A stretch of 64,000 nucleotides of DNA from Acanthopleura granulata (lineage: Eukaryota > Mollusca > Polyplacophora > Chitonida > Chitonidae): positions 15,813,168 through 15,877,167 of the forward strand of contig JABBOT010000012.1 in NCBI GenBank assembly GCA_016165875.1, given 5' to 3'. Below, one piece after another: positions 1 through 10,454 of the stretch (its first letter is position 1; each line of letters opens with the position of its first letter). Below the pieces are notes generated by a model. That model was not told the DNA's origin. It did not search any database and worked only from the letters and a program-made list of their open reading frames with translations. The position numbers and the translations under genes were made by a program.

Positions 1-1080
1 GAGTAACTATATCAGTGTTCGCCATACAATGTTATACTTGTACCGCTTCATAAGAACTATTATTCAAGCTGTCCTCAGATTTTGCAGCTTCTGAACAGTA
101 CACTTTGTATCCAAAGTTCCCCCCCCCATCCGCCGCATATCCTCCCCTAACCTCCAACCATCCTTACATCCAAAAAAGGTTCAAACTAGGGTTCAAAAGT
201 GAAGTTCAAACTAAGTTCAACTTGACTGACAGAATACATGTAATCCTATACAATGGGTAACAAATAAGTAACAATGTACTCTGCAATGAATTGTAACACC
301 ACAATTTGCGTGCACAAGTATACAATGTCAGTCCATGTTCCTAGCTGGTATCAATTCAATTCTTATCAGTGCACAATAATGTCATTACAATTACATCTAG
401 TGATATATATTAACACCGACACACTTACACAGAAGTGTTACCGGGTTTATGTCAATTATGGGCAACTGGACTTCAAACACATAATAATCAACGGACACGA
501 TATCATTTCATCAAAATACATGATTCAAAACTCATTTCCTCTTACCCACGTGTTTGTGATGTTTAAGAACAACAATGTTGTTGTATTTTAGCACAACAAA
601 TGTCAAAAGAACAATTATGCTACTTCCTGTTAGTACTTGTCATGGTAAAACTAACTGTGCCCATATTCCATTAATGCAGATATCTGATTTACTGGAACAT
701 TTCATTTACTTTACATCCACAAAATGTAAATTCACTGGAGTACATGTATCTATCACTGGATCAAAAATGTATTCAATTATTCCCTTTATTGGTGTTTAAG
801 GTCATGCTCAATGATTTTCCACTTGTATGATGCTGGGTGAGGTTTATCGATGGGGGAAAGCAGAGTAAAGGGGTTTCCTCCAAGAGACGTATTTTGCTTA
901 ATTCTGATTAACTCGTGCAACTTGAAGTGCCACTTATGAAGTCATGCAAAGTCATATTAATTTCTTTTCAGAAAAGATTAAGCGTTCACACCAGAAAAAT
1001 CATTTCAAAGTCTTTCATAGTGTGTTTTTGAAAGTGCATTTTCACAGGCCAGATCCACTTGTTCCAGTGATAAATTTTCA
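1..1080. other. AT-rich intergenic stretch, nothing recognised
   Basis: Short open frames only (up to about 105 codons, Asn/Tyr/Thr-rich, no motif). A C run near 121-127. No repeat family assigned. Confidence 0.5.
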
Positions 1081-1112
1081 CAACAAATAGTGTTAAACAT
1101 TCAAAAAAAAAC

Positions 1113-1217
1113 AACAAAAATGAAACCATTTTGCACTCCAAATTTCAGCATTTTAATACCCCTGATGATGATGTTAAAATGCTGAAATTTGGAGTGCAAA
1201 ATGGTTTCATTTTTGTT
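1113..1217. repeat. Perfect 44-bp inverted repeat with 17-nt loop
   Basis: The left arm (1113-1156) begins AACAAAAATGAAACCATTTT and the right arm (1174-1217) is its exact reverse complement over all 44 bases. The 17-nt spacer is TACCCCTGATGATGATG. Nothing coding is near. It could be a small foldback element, a template-switch product or a hairpin RNA locus. Confidence 0.95.
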
Positions 1218-1832
1218 ACAGAAGACAAAAGGCTTCATTTTTCACAATACCACCACTCGCTCGCATCACTTATGTTTTAAATATATGTAAACATGTCTAA
1301 ACATATGTATTATATAAAACAAAATCAACAAATCTGGCATGATTTATAGCTAATCAGCTATACTGAAGCATTTACAGGTACGCATATACATTTGCTACGG
1401 AGTAACCACTATATGTGTCTTGTTCGAGAAGCCGCGAATTGTATAAAGCCTGTTAAGCATGTGCGTGACAGTGTGTTGTGGTCGCACGAGCGATCATTTC
1501 CCCATAAACATCGCTGCTTAATCTTATCGCCGTTGTTCGCTGGGCGTGGAAAGGGGGGCAGCTAAGGCTAACCCTACCAGCAGAACAATACGACTTGTTA
1601 TTTGACAATGGGAACATATGTTTTTCTCGTCCGCACCGACTATGGGGTTCGGCAGTATTAATATTATACAAAGCTCGGTCGCCGGAGTGAGCTATGTTTT
1701 GCAGGCAGCGTGCTGCTAGTGTCAGCGCCAAGCTCCGTTGGTTAAGCCACAAGTTCACGTCTGGTTGTGTCAGTGGCATTTCCCGACCATGACACGGCTG
1801 TTTTCCGATATGTCCACCGAGATGATACTTAC

Positions 1833-1990
1833 CGAAAGTAAACGGGAAGCATTGATCTGCCGTAGTGCTTCAAATATACGAGACTCGAGCACGAAAATCA
1901 AGCACCCCTGGAACACACGTTGCTGTCGTCAGCCATCTTTGCCAGTTCTTCGAACGCCGCGAACTTCTCTCGACCAATCAACGCCCGACA
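1833..1990 (-). promoter_or_regulatory. Candidate leftward promoter and first exon
   Basis: About 1450-2000 is CpG-rich against its AT-rich surroundings. Read on the minus strand there is a CCAAT-box complement (ATTGGTCG, near 1975), then AAAGATGGCTGACGACAGCA with an ATG in a good context (reads MADDSNVCSRGA and stops). A second ATG opens MLPVYF and runs into an excellent donor, CG|GTAAGTAT, with GT at 1832-1831. This fits a first exon with an upstream ORF, but no second exon was found in the 1.8 kb left in the window. Confidence 0.3.
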
Positions 1991-2498
1991 AAAAACTTCA
2001 TCAAGTGTCGTGAGCACTTTTTGAGAAACTGTCAAAAAATCTAGGCCAGAAGCGTAGTTTGATGACGTGATTATGATATCGTAGCAAAACCACTCATTTT
2101 GTCCGAAAAACAACAGTAACTCATCATAAAACAACATAAATCATTTTGATACTTCTTTGACTTTTTAAACTTTAATATTCGTGAATGAAAAAAAAAAAAA
2201 AACTTTTTCGATGACCTCATACAGTCGTAGTATTTGGGATATTCATATGCAATCAACAGTTGTTGACTGCCCTTCTTCAAATACACATTTCTTTAATTTT
2301 ATAATTATACATGAAGAAACGAAATAAATCAAGTGAAACGAGTGAATCAAAACCAAACAACTCATTCATGTAAGTTACCGGTCTCGCCGAAATAGACAGG
2401 ACTACATTATATATGTGATGCCTAGTATATATTATGATACACGTAATCAGTGTTCATGTAGCCTTTATGTAGCAGCGTATAATAAACGGGATAAATAT

Positions 2499-2523
2499 GT
2501 TACAGTCTTTTAAAGACTGTAAC
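2499..2523. repeat. Short perfect palindrome
   Basis: GTTACAGTCTTT and AAAGACTGTAAC face each other around a single T. Twelve-base arms with no loop look like a protein-binding palindrome rather than a stem. No gene is nearby. Confidence 0.6.
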
Positions 2524-2529
2524 AGAAGC

Positions 2530-5380
2530 ATTTTTCAGTGAACATCAGAAAGGTTAAAAATGATAATACCTGCTCAAATAAACATTTTATACTATACTGG
2601 CAATACCTGTCACTTAATCTCCAGCATGTCGTATAACCAATTATAAAATGCATCAAAATGTTTTAATTAATAAAAAAAATATGGAACTTACACTGGGCTA
2701 TCTTGACTAATGTACATCATGTATTTAAACGGTTCCCCCCGCATGTGTGTATATGTGATGAAATGATGTATTGCCCATATAGAATATTACGACACACACA
2801 AATAAAACTGCATGCATGCACGGGTTGATGAAAATAAGCAGGGGGTGGGCAGATGGAGGTATCAGGTTTTGGGTCACAAAACCTCCATGTATTATATGAC
2901 ATTTATTTGATGTAACGATGAAATAATGGACTAATTATCTGTCAGTATAATGCACATGTAATAAATGCTAGTCACTTCAAGGATCCGTATGCATGTATCA
3001 GCAAAAATGACGATGAGTCCGCCAGACGGGATGTGAAAATGGTCTTTTTCAGCGCTGGTTTTCAAAGATTTCATTGCCTTTTCTTTTGTGCAACTTGAAC
3101 CATGCGCATGCGGATATGGTGAAGAAAAAATACATAAACCATGGAATAAATGAAATAAATCCCCCCCCCCAAAAAAAAACACATAACGCATTCAAAGGAG
3201 TATGTGAATTATATAAGCTACATATACGCGGCATAGAATGCATGCTGGTTGATTCCTGCACAAATTATAGCAGAAATACGATCCCGAAATACATCAAAGC
3301 GAATAATTACTCCCGGTGGAAAAGAAAAGGTTAGATATGACAGACCGTGTTTATTGGTGGTTAAAGCATTGAGACAATTATCTGCTGCATACACAACAGA
3401 TGTATTTGTGGTTGCAGGGGGGTGTAATTACTGTGAAAATTCTCTTCTCTTTGTCATTTTGTCCTGTTGACAGCGGAAAATAAAATGTCATTCTTAATTA
3501 CAACGTGTACTAGGGTTTAACAAGTACACAATTTTTTTCTCCGTTTCTACCGACGTGTTGCTCGTGTTATGCTTGGTATATACATCAGTATTAATGTTTT
3601 TACAGGTACCTGTATAGTAGCCTAAAGGGCAGTGATTGCTGTCCATAAGGCTGTGCCCAGGTTCCTGGGCTTCGTTTGGTTTCCTAGGAGCGGCACTGCA
3701 CGCTCTGTTTCCTTCTGGCATAGGACTCTGTTCGGTTTCCTCGGCGCGGCATGCACTACATATGCTCGGTTTTCTTCAGGAGCGGGACTCTTGAACAGTT
3801 ACATCACCGTTGCATGCCGTTTTCATTCAGGCGAGGGGCTGATTTCCTCGGCAAGACACTGCATTCCTGCACGGATTCCTCTACCCATTAACCCCATTAA
3901 AGCAGTTACAAATTCTATGCCTATGCGACAAACGATATTTTTTTTTCCTTTTCTTTATTTCATTTTTAACATTTTCCCTTCTTTCAGTGCATTTCTTCTA
4001 GCAGCAAATACATGTATATGCAGGCGCGGCGTTCTGAGGATGAAAAGGGTGACGATTTTCTTTATTTATCTATATAAGTATCCAGGCGATATATACCAAA
4101 ATATATATGTGTGTGTTGCCTATATGTCTAGAAAAACATGAATATAATAGTAACCTATTTTAGTCAACTCACGATTACCTTCTCATGCAGTAAATTTAAT
4201 GTTAATAAAAAAAGAGACTTTTTTCGTGAACATGTTTGTATATTTTACAAAATCACCAGTTTTCATAGAAATTAGCCTGAAATTTTCGTTTTGGAACTTC
4301 ATCCAGTTTCTTCTTTCAATTTATGCTCAATTTTTTACATGTACGTAAAATGTGTAACGTATACAATATTTGAATACACAACCTCCACGGGGACTTGATA
4401 TGGTCAGTTAAACGTACCAGGGGGGATAACTCTAACCGTATATAATAGCCTTTTTCGCAGTGTCCACGCTGAAATGATGACCTACGAATTCAAATACTTT
4501 CATAGCAGAACGACCAATCTGTTTGGTGTTACTCCATGTAAAATGTTGTTTAATATTTATGAATAGGGCGTAAAACTACAAATATATAAATAAACAAATA
4601 AATAAACAATGCATTATGAGCTATTAGACAAGGTACATAAATTATATACACACAGAATCATCCCACTATATCGTGTTAACACCGCACAAATTCCAAGTTC
4701 CATATTAACTAAAATTTGCACAACAATTTGCTTTCAATGCTCTTAGCACGTGTTGGATAAATATGCGTCTATCTTATACATCTATCTTACACATCAATTA
4801 CGCCATAGTCTAAACACTATAAATTTCATGCATATAACATTTTTACACCCAAAACACAACCTGCAAACCAAATCCTTTTACGAAAGGCTAGAAATCGTTC
4901 TACACTGGTATATATTAAAGATCTTTTGATCTTCTGTACAGCTCACTACAAGCAAACTGACTGCTAGAATTCCATGTATTTCAACACCGACAACACATAT
5001 CAAGAGAACAAGTATGTATGGATGGAGTTCGGCATTCATACATTGTGACTCAATTAAATAATGAACGTAAAAAATACATATGATATGATTTATATCACAT
5101 CGATATGATTTATTAAATATAATGTGATGTCAAATTAAATTGACATATCAACAATTCAATGCATTGGACACTCCATGCACCGGTGCCTATACTAGGGTAT
5201 ATCAAAGGCGATTGGACCAGACAGAGTATGGCAGATGATTCGATCTTAAATTCTCATGTGATGTAATTCGATTGATGTGGATATATACACGTTTTGCGGT
5301 CATTTTGTCCTGGATGTAAATGAAAATACTACGCCATGTACTAAATACCTGTCCTCATTAAGCAGAGTTGCGAGAGATGG
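2530..5380. other. Intergenic, no gene seen
   Basis: AT-rich with a C10 then A-run at 3162-3178 and the GC-rich degenerate repeat at 3640-3880. The rest (2530-3630 and 3880-5380) shows only short low-complexity frames. Confidence 0.5.
3640..3880 (+). repeat. GC-rich degenerate tandem repeat
   Basis: Variants of TTCGGTTTCCTCGGCGCGGC recur (3669, 3734, 3763, 3823, 3842 approximately). They keep a 169-codon frame open at 3632-4141 that has no recognisable domain and ends in AT-rich low-complexity sequence. I read it as a decayed repeat rather than a gene. Confidence 0.5.
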
Positions 5381-5459
5381 CACAGGCACAACGACCTTGA
5401 AAAAAAAACAAGAAGTAAAGGTGAGCTACAAAGCAATGCGTACTTCTACATGATTTACA

Positions 5460-5745
5460 CAGGTGCATTTGATAAAGGTTTGAGGACAACTGCTCAAAAA
5501 CTTAAATACATATCATTTTCGAAAGGTAATGCAGAGCACAGGCCCTTGAATAAAAGAGGTCAAGGTCAATGAAAAAACTAGCTTCAAGATGATTCTTGGT
5601 GCATATTTGGTAAAGGTTTGATGACAGTGGCTCGAGGACTTCTAGAATCTTGACCAGTAAGAATGTAATTACAATTATCCCCAATGTTCTTGACCAATGA
5701 GAATGTAATTACAATCATCCCCAATGTTCTTGAACGATAAGAATG
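5460..5745. repeat. 40-bp tandem repeat beside a diverged ~125-bp repeat with AGGTCA words
   Basis: TCTTGACCAGTAAGAATGTA at 5648 recurs at 5688 and partly at 5729 (40-bp step). Upstream, GGTGCATTTGATAAAGGTTT (about 5464) and GGTGCATATTTGGTAAAGGT (about 5600) mark an older pair. AGGTCAAGGTCA lies at 5557-5568 and CGACCTTGA at 5391-5399. Confidence 0.7.
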
Positions 5746-6263
5746 ACCAAAGACACCGAAAATGAATAGAGATCTTCCCGCTGCCTATCCCTCTACATGT
5801 ACAGTATAGGCTTATAACCCTGACAACAAACGTTCAAGAGATTGATAAAAACGCATTGGATGAAAGAGTGGACGGACTAGTGACGGCCGCAACGATTATA
5901 CACACCCACACCGATTTTGACCAAAGGGTAACTAGTCACATAAAATCTGAACCTGAAATCACAGTAAAATGTGTTATTTTCAGTCGCAAAATAAAACGCC
6001 AACATTTAAGGGAGTATTTTAGAGGGAAAACAGACAAGTATTTGATCGCTTTGATGGATACATTCAGCGTGAAAAGTATAACCTCCAGAGTTTGATTGTT
6101 TTTTACTTAACGCCATGCGTATACTCAAGAACGTATTACTTATATACGATGGGGGACTGCATTTCCTGAATGGAGGAAACCGAGTTACCGAAGTAAACCA
6201 CCCAAATTTGGCAAGTAACCGCAGGGTGAGCAGATTCTCCCACGTGTGACATATGTCGTGAGG

Positions 6264-6612
6264 CAAATGTATGTATGCATGTATGCTTGGTTTTAACGTA
6301 CTAAACAATTTTCAGTCATATCACAAAGCGGACTCCTTAGAAAGTATACATATTGTGTCTTCTTTGTGGCAGGGCGAATCCACATCGCAAAAGCGCTGCC
6401 GCCACTGGAACATCATGCCGAACACACCAGACATGACACCCAAACCAGTCATATTATACTGAGACCGGGCCGACCAGTCCCGTTTCCTTGCTCTAATCTC
6501 TCAGTACTAAGCGCCAAGCGAGGCAGCAAATTCCATCTTTAAAGTCCTTGATATGACTCGGGTTTGATGCCGGATCTCTCGACTCTGGCTATAGGCAAAT
6601 GGTCTCCATGTG
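6264..6612 (-). mobile_element. SINE-like repeat family B, antisense copy
   Basis: Reverse complement of a ~320-bp element. It begins with a TATGTATGCATG tail and GCTTGGTTTTAACGTACTAA, passes CCACTGGAACATCATGCCGA and GCGCCAAGCGAGGCAGCAAA, and ends near TGCCGGATCTCTCGACTCTG. The same blocks occur in direct orientation at 44108-44425, which defines the family. Confidence 0.75.
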
Positions 6613-6619
6613 GGTAACT

Positions 6620-9090
6620 AGTAAAACCATGAATGGCACACTATATAAAGAGCACCGTCGAACCCTTATTGCCACCAATGCCCAGTGAACAAGCAAAGCA
6701 GGAGAATCTTAAACAAAAGAAACCGGTCTCTCCAAGAACTGGATTGAACTGGCGCCCATCTCTTGTCAAAGCGACTAACAGTCCTTACATACAGGGAGAT
6801 TCACAGAAAGTATTTTATTTGCAAAGCCATGGGAATCTTTTTTTTTGGAAAAAGATACTTTTTGGACTGTCTGATTTCAAGTTGTTTTCATTTTTAACCC
6901 CCCTCCCCCGTATAGGGCTTTACATTGGAGGAAGGCATTAATCTAAGTCTATGAGGTAATTATTAATGGTTAAAATATTGATTGGTTTGAAGGAGATTGC
7001 CAAGTGCACAGCTCCATGGAATGAATTTCTCCGCGGAAGCATATGCATTCCTGTGTTAAGTGGTATCGCGATATAGGCGATTAAAATCGCCTTTTTCGAT
7101 TCCAAATATTTCGACAGAAGCACATACAGTATCTCCCGTATTTGCCCTAAAAATTTTGCTGGAAAACGTGCTTTTGTAGACAGCTATAAAGCTAATGAAA
7201 CATTTTTTCCAATATAATACTATCTGCCAAACAAACCTCAGAAAACATTTCTGTACAAAGATTAGTCAAACTTTCATAATCAGGCGGAACAAATAAAATT
7301 AGTCTTGATAGAAATTTCATGTCGAATACAGCCTAGTACATGTATGTACAGATCACAAGAGCATCAATGGAATCTTTAAAGTTTGAATTTTGAATTTATC
7401 AGCGTCAGACAAGTTGGATATATATTATCACCCATGACCTTAATTAATATCTTGCCATTTCTCGGGTTTTAAAGGTTTATTTTCGGCTCATGCATGGATT
7501 TAAATGTGTCACGGTGTACACTAACGGATTGGTTTCATGCTAACTGCAATACAGATTTTTGTATGCTCCATCTTTTGCGTCTAAAATATAGGCTATATAC
7601 AGAGAGAGTTGAAGATGGGCTGGGGTCAACTTTATATAGCATCACTCATCAAGCTAGAAGACATGGACCGCTGGCTGAATATAGGCTTACGCTAGCAAGC
7701 ATTCGAGTTGGATATGATTGCATTCATCAACAAATTAGGCAATGACCTTGACTTTGAATTTCAAGGTTAATCTTTCAGGGCCCCAAAATTCCTGAAACTG
7801 ATCACTGCTGTATATATGCACAGATCCCGAAGGAAAGCAACAATCTGTCACAAACACATGCACTGTTAGAAAAGTCCGTGTTTATACCACACGATAACTG
7901 CAGTATTTCTGCGAGAGTTTTACCACTATGCAGAGGCTTTAGTGGCAAGACACACGTAATAGGAGAAATATGTGTTTTGTGTGGAGTTCACATATTATTT
8001 CACACAATGATACTGCGGTCTTTATGACCGTTATTTTACAGTGAAAACACTTGACAGGTTCTTGCGAGGCCTGTAATTTTACGAAAATTTTACTGTGTGT
8101 GCATAAGCTTGGTATCCGTTTTCGAGTAATATTTACCTATAGGGGTATTTTGTCGTATCGGATGGCGTAACTGCGTCAGCTTGTTCTTCCGTGTGTCCAT
8201 TTCATTAGAAGATTTGCCAAACGTATGCCACATGTGCACTAATATAAGAATGAGTGGGAACCGTGCTGATTTCATATGATCTTGATTATTTCTTCGCCGG
8301 GTCATTAGCGTCGTTTATTATAAAGTTATATATTCTGCGGAAAGTTTGTAAACACGTTATCTCCTGAATTCTTCAAGCAATCTTCATCAACTTTGTACCA
8401 GATGAAAGCGCATCTCCGAGGTCATTTACAAGAACCCATACATAGAAGATTTTGACACATATTTTTCTCTTACGCGATTGTTGAATCCGTGCAGCCTGCA
8501 TTAAAAAAGGAAAACAACGAGCTATGTAACATGTTGCGTGTACTTTCTCTGCACTTTACCTGAAAACGGACATGTGCTATTGAGACTATAACTGATAGCT
8601 TACATCCACAGGGGACAAAATTTGCCTAGCCTAACGTGCATGTTTTCACTGTGTATGTATAGTGCACCTATACACATGGTGCAGTTTTAATATCAGTACT
8701 GCGTTCATTTATAACAAGAGTTGCAACAAAAGCCTAACCGGGTTACTTTTACACATTCTGCTGCTTTGTAGCAGGATAATGTTTATAATACAATTATACC
8801 GTGCACCATTCAACAGTTAAACGTAAAATGCTCTGATCTATACGTATACTGTTTTCGTCACATCAGTTATTATACACGTATATATAAGGCCCTATGCCTC
8901 CCTCACACATCACAGTAAACTCTTGACCATACTCTATTTTCAGATAAATATCTTCCGTTAAAATTACACACATTTTGTAGAGACTGTGATACTAATTTTA
9001 TTAATGAAACTGGACTTTGGGAATTTGACCTTTACTGGATATCGCTTTACCGGTTGACGGCTTCAACTGAGATTTGGACTTACTATACAG
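6620..9090. other. Intergenic, no gene seen
   Basis: Apart from repeat family D at 7878-8112, no motif-bearing frame or structured element was found. The 83-codon frame at 7494-7745 matches nothing I know. Confidence 0.45.
7878..8112 (+). repeat. Dispersed repeat family D, copy 1
   Basis: Contains TTCACATATTATTTCACACA, then ATTTTACAGTGAAAACACTT and TTTACGAAAATTTTACTGTG. The same order with moderate divergence is found at 63352-63570, in the same orientation about 55 kb away. No coding potential is seen. Confidence 0.65.
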
Positions 9091-9097
9091 TCTTGGC

Positions 9098-9382
9098 ATC
9101 AATGCTGCCCCTGAGAGTTCAAGTCCAGCTCATGCTGACTTCCTCTCCGCTCGTACGTGGAAAGGCCTGTCAGCAACCTGCGGATGGTCGTGACCCCCCC
9201 CCCCCATCCGAGATCTGCTTGGTTTCCTCCCAACATAATGCTGGCATCCGTCGTCGAAGTGAAATATTCTTGAGTAAGGCGAAAAACACCATTTTATTTA
9301 TTTGATTGGTATTTTACGCCATAATCAGGAATATTTCACAACGACGACGGCCTAAAACACTAATCAAATTAATAAATAATTA
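9098..9382. mobile_element. SINE family A, + copy with an inverted tail piece inside it
   Basis: A + strand body runs 9098-9292 (AGTTCAAGTCC B box, TCAGCAACCTGCGGATGGTC core, AAATATTCTTGAGTAAGGCG tail). It is followed directly by a minus-strand tail (9294-9352, TTTATTTATTTGATTGGTAT) and then a further + tail (9353-9382). The 5' head is missing. Confidence 0.75.
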
Positions 9383-9389
9383 TATAGTC

Positions 9390-10113
9390 TTGGACTATTT
9401 CTATTCCTTGGCAAATATGTTTTTGGCGTCTGTAGATCTATATGACCGTGTGTCCGAGTTTATTTTCATTAATTAAATTCATGGGCCAGTAGGGTCTGCT
9501 TTTAGCATCATGTGCAAAATTTAATTCCCATCTTCGTAACATCGCTGTTCCCTTTGGTTATGATTGTACCTATTCAGTCATACATAGTCAGGTCAATTAA
9601 ACGAAATCGGTGCACACTGACCTGTGAACATATGCAGTAGAAATTTATATAACTATACAAAATGGTGTAGATTAATAGCTCATGGTGTTACGCAAAAATT
9701 CGTCCTGTTCAGGCCAATAGGAACGTAGGCTATATATACGCTGCATGGGGCAAGAAGTCTGGGGTATATAACACAAAAAGTGTTATAAAACATAACGCAT
9801 AAAAAAAACATAAAAGGCGGGCACACAGCCTATCTACATGTCATTAACCCATCTTTAATTCCTGTATAGCCTATAGGCTATATGTTAAAAAGTCTAGCAC
9901 ATATCTAAGCTTTTGTATGTAGGTTATACATACATTCTGTATCATGCATGGTTCCTGTAGCTCCGGTTGAGTGTGAAATCAGTTAAGATCTATTAAAATT
10001 CATCAATAACTGGTGTGTGCGTTGACCGTATTTTTTTTCCAATGGGTAGGTTGACTTTGCCGATTGGTTTGGAAACTCTCCAAGAAACGCGAACAAAGGC
10101 GCGGTCAACGTAT
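9390..10113. other. Upstream flank of BCAT, nothing definite
   Basis: AT-rich, with CTATAGGCTATA-type palindromes near 9870-9885. Regulatory sites for BCAT may lie here but none can be supported from sequence alone. Confidence 0.4.
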
Positions 10114-10433
10114 AGGCCCTATATAACAAACCGGATCAAACGCTTTGGCATTGTTTTCATCACTTTGTGGCCTGTATATAGTTTATACACGTCTAGACCT
10201 TCCCTTGTGCAATACCAAATTGAAAAGGTCAGTCAACATATGTGATTTCATTCGGAAATATCCGGGTTATTGGCGTGATAATTCACAAACACACCAGATG
10301 GTGAACGCACTGATTTTAAAGTTCCTACTAAAATTGTGCTTGCATCATTGGTTTGCCTTTTCTTTACAGGGCTTTTCGGTGTGATTCAGACACGAGTGCT
10401 CGTTCTTGACTTGAAAACGCAGTTCTAAACAAG
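10114..10433 (+). promoter_or_regulatory. Probable 5' UTR and proximal promoter of BCAT
   Basis: Sequence just upstream of the proposed BCAT start codon. A TATATAAC string lies near 10120, and CpGs are more frequent from about 10085 to 10145 than in the flanks. The bases around the ATG (AACAAGATGGCCGC) resemble the YY1-type element often found at start codons of housekeeping genes. The transcription start is not visible, so the extent is a guess. Confidence 0.3.
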
Positions 10434-10454
10434 ATGGCCGCAAAAGGGTTGCAG
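10434..10454 (+). CDS. BCAT: BCAT coding exon 1 (7 codons, start codon)
   Basis: Reads MAAKGLQ, then the donor GTAAAC. The ATG context AACAAGATGGCC has A at -3 and G at +4. The frame runs phase 0 into exon 2. It was chosen because the combined leader [17 protein letters not shown] resembles a mitochondrial presequence, and vertebrate BCAT2 also begins MAA. A 7-codon first exon is short, so an RNA read is the decisive test. Confidence 0.7.

Noticed and set aside
1453..1779. 108-codon minus-strand frame in the CpG-rich patch
   Set aside because: No motif, and it lies in what would be the intron of the proposed leftward gene; GC-rich DNA keeps frames open by chance.
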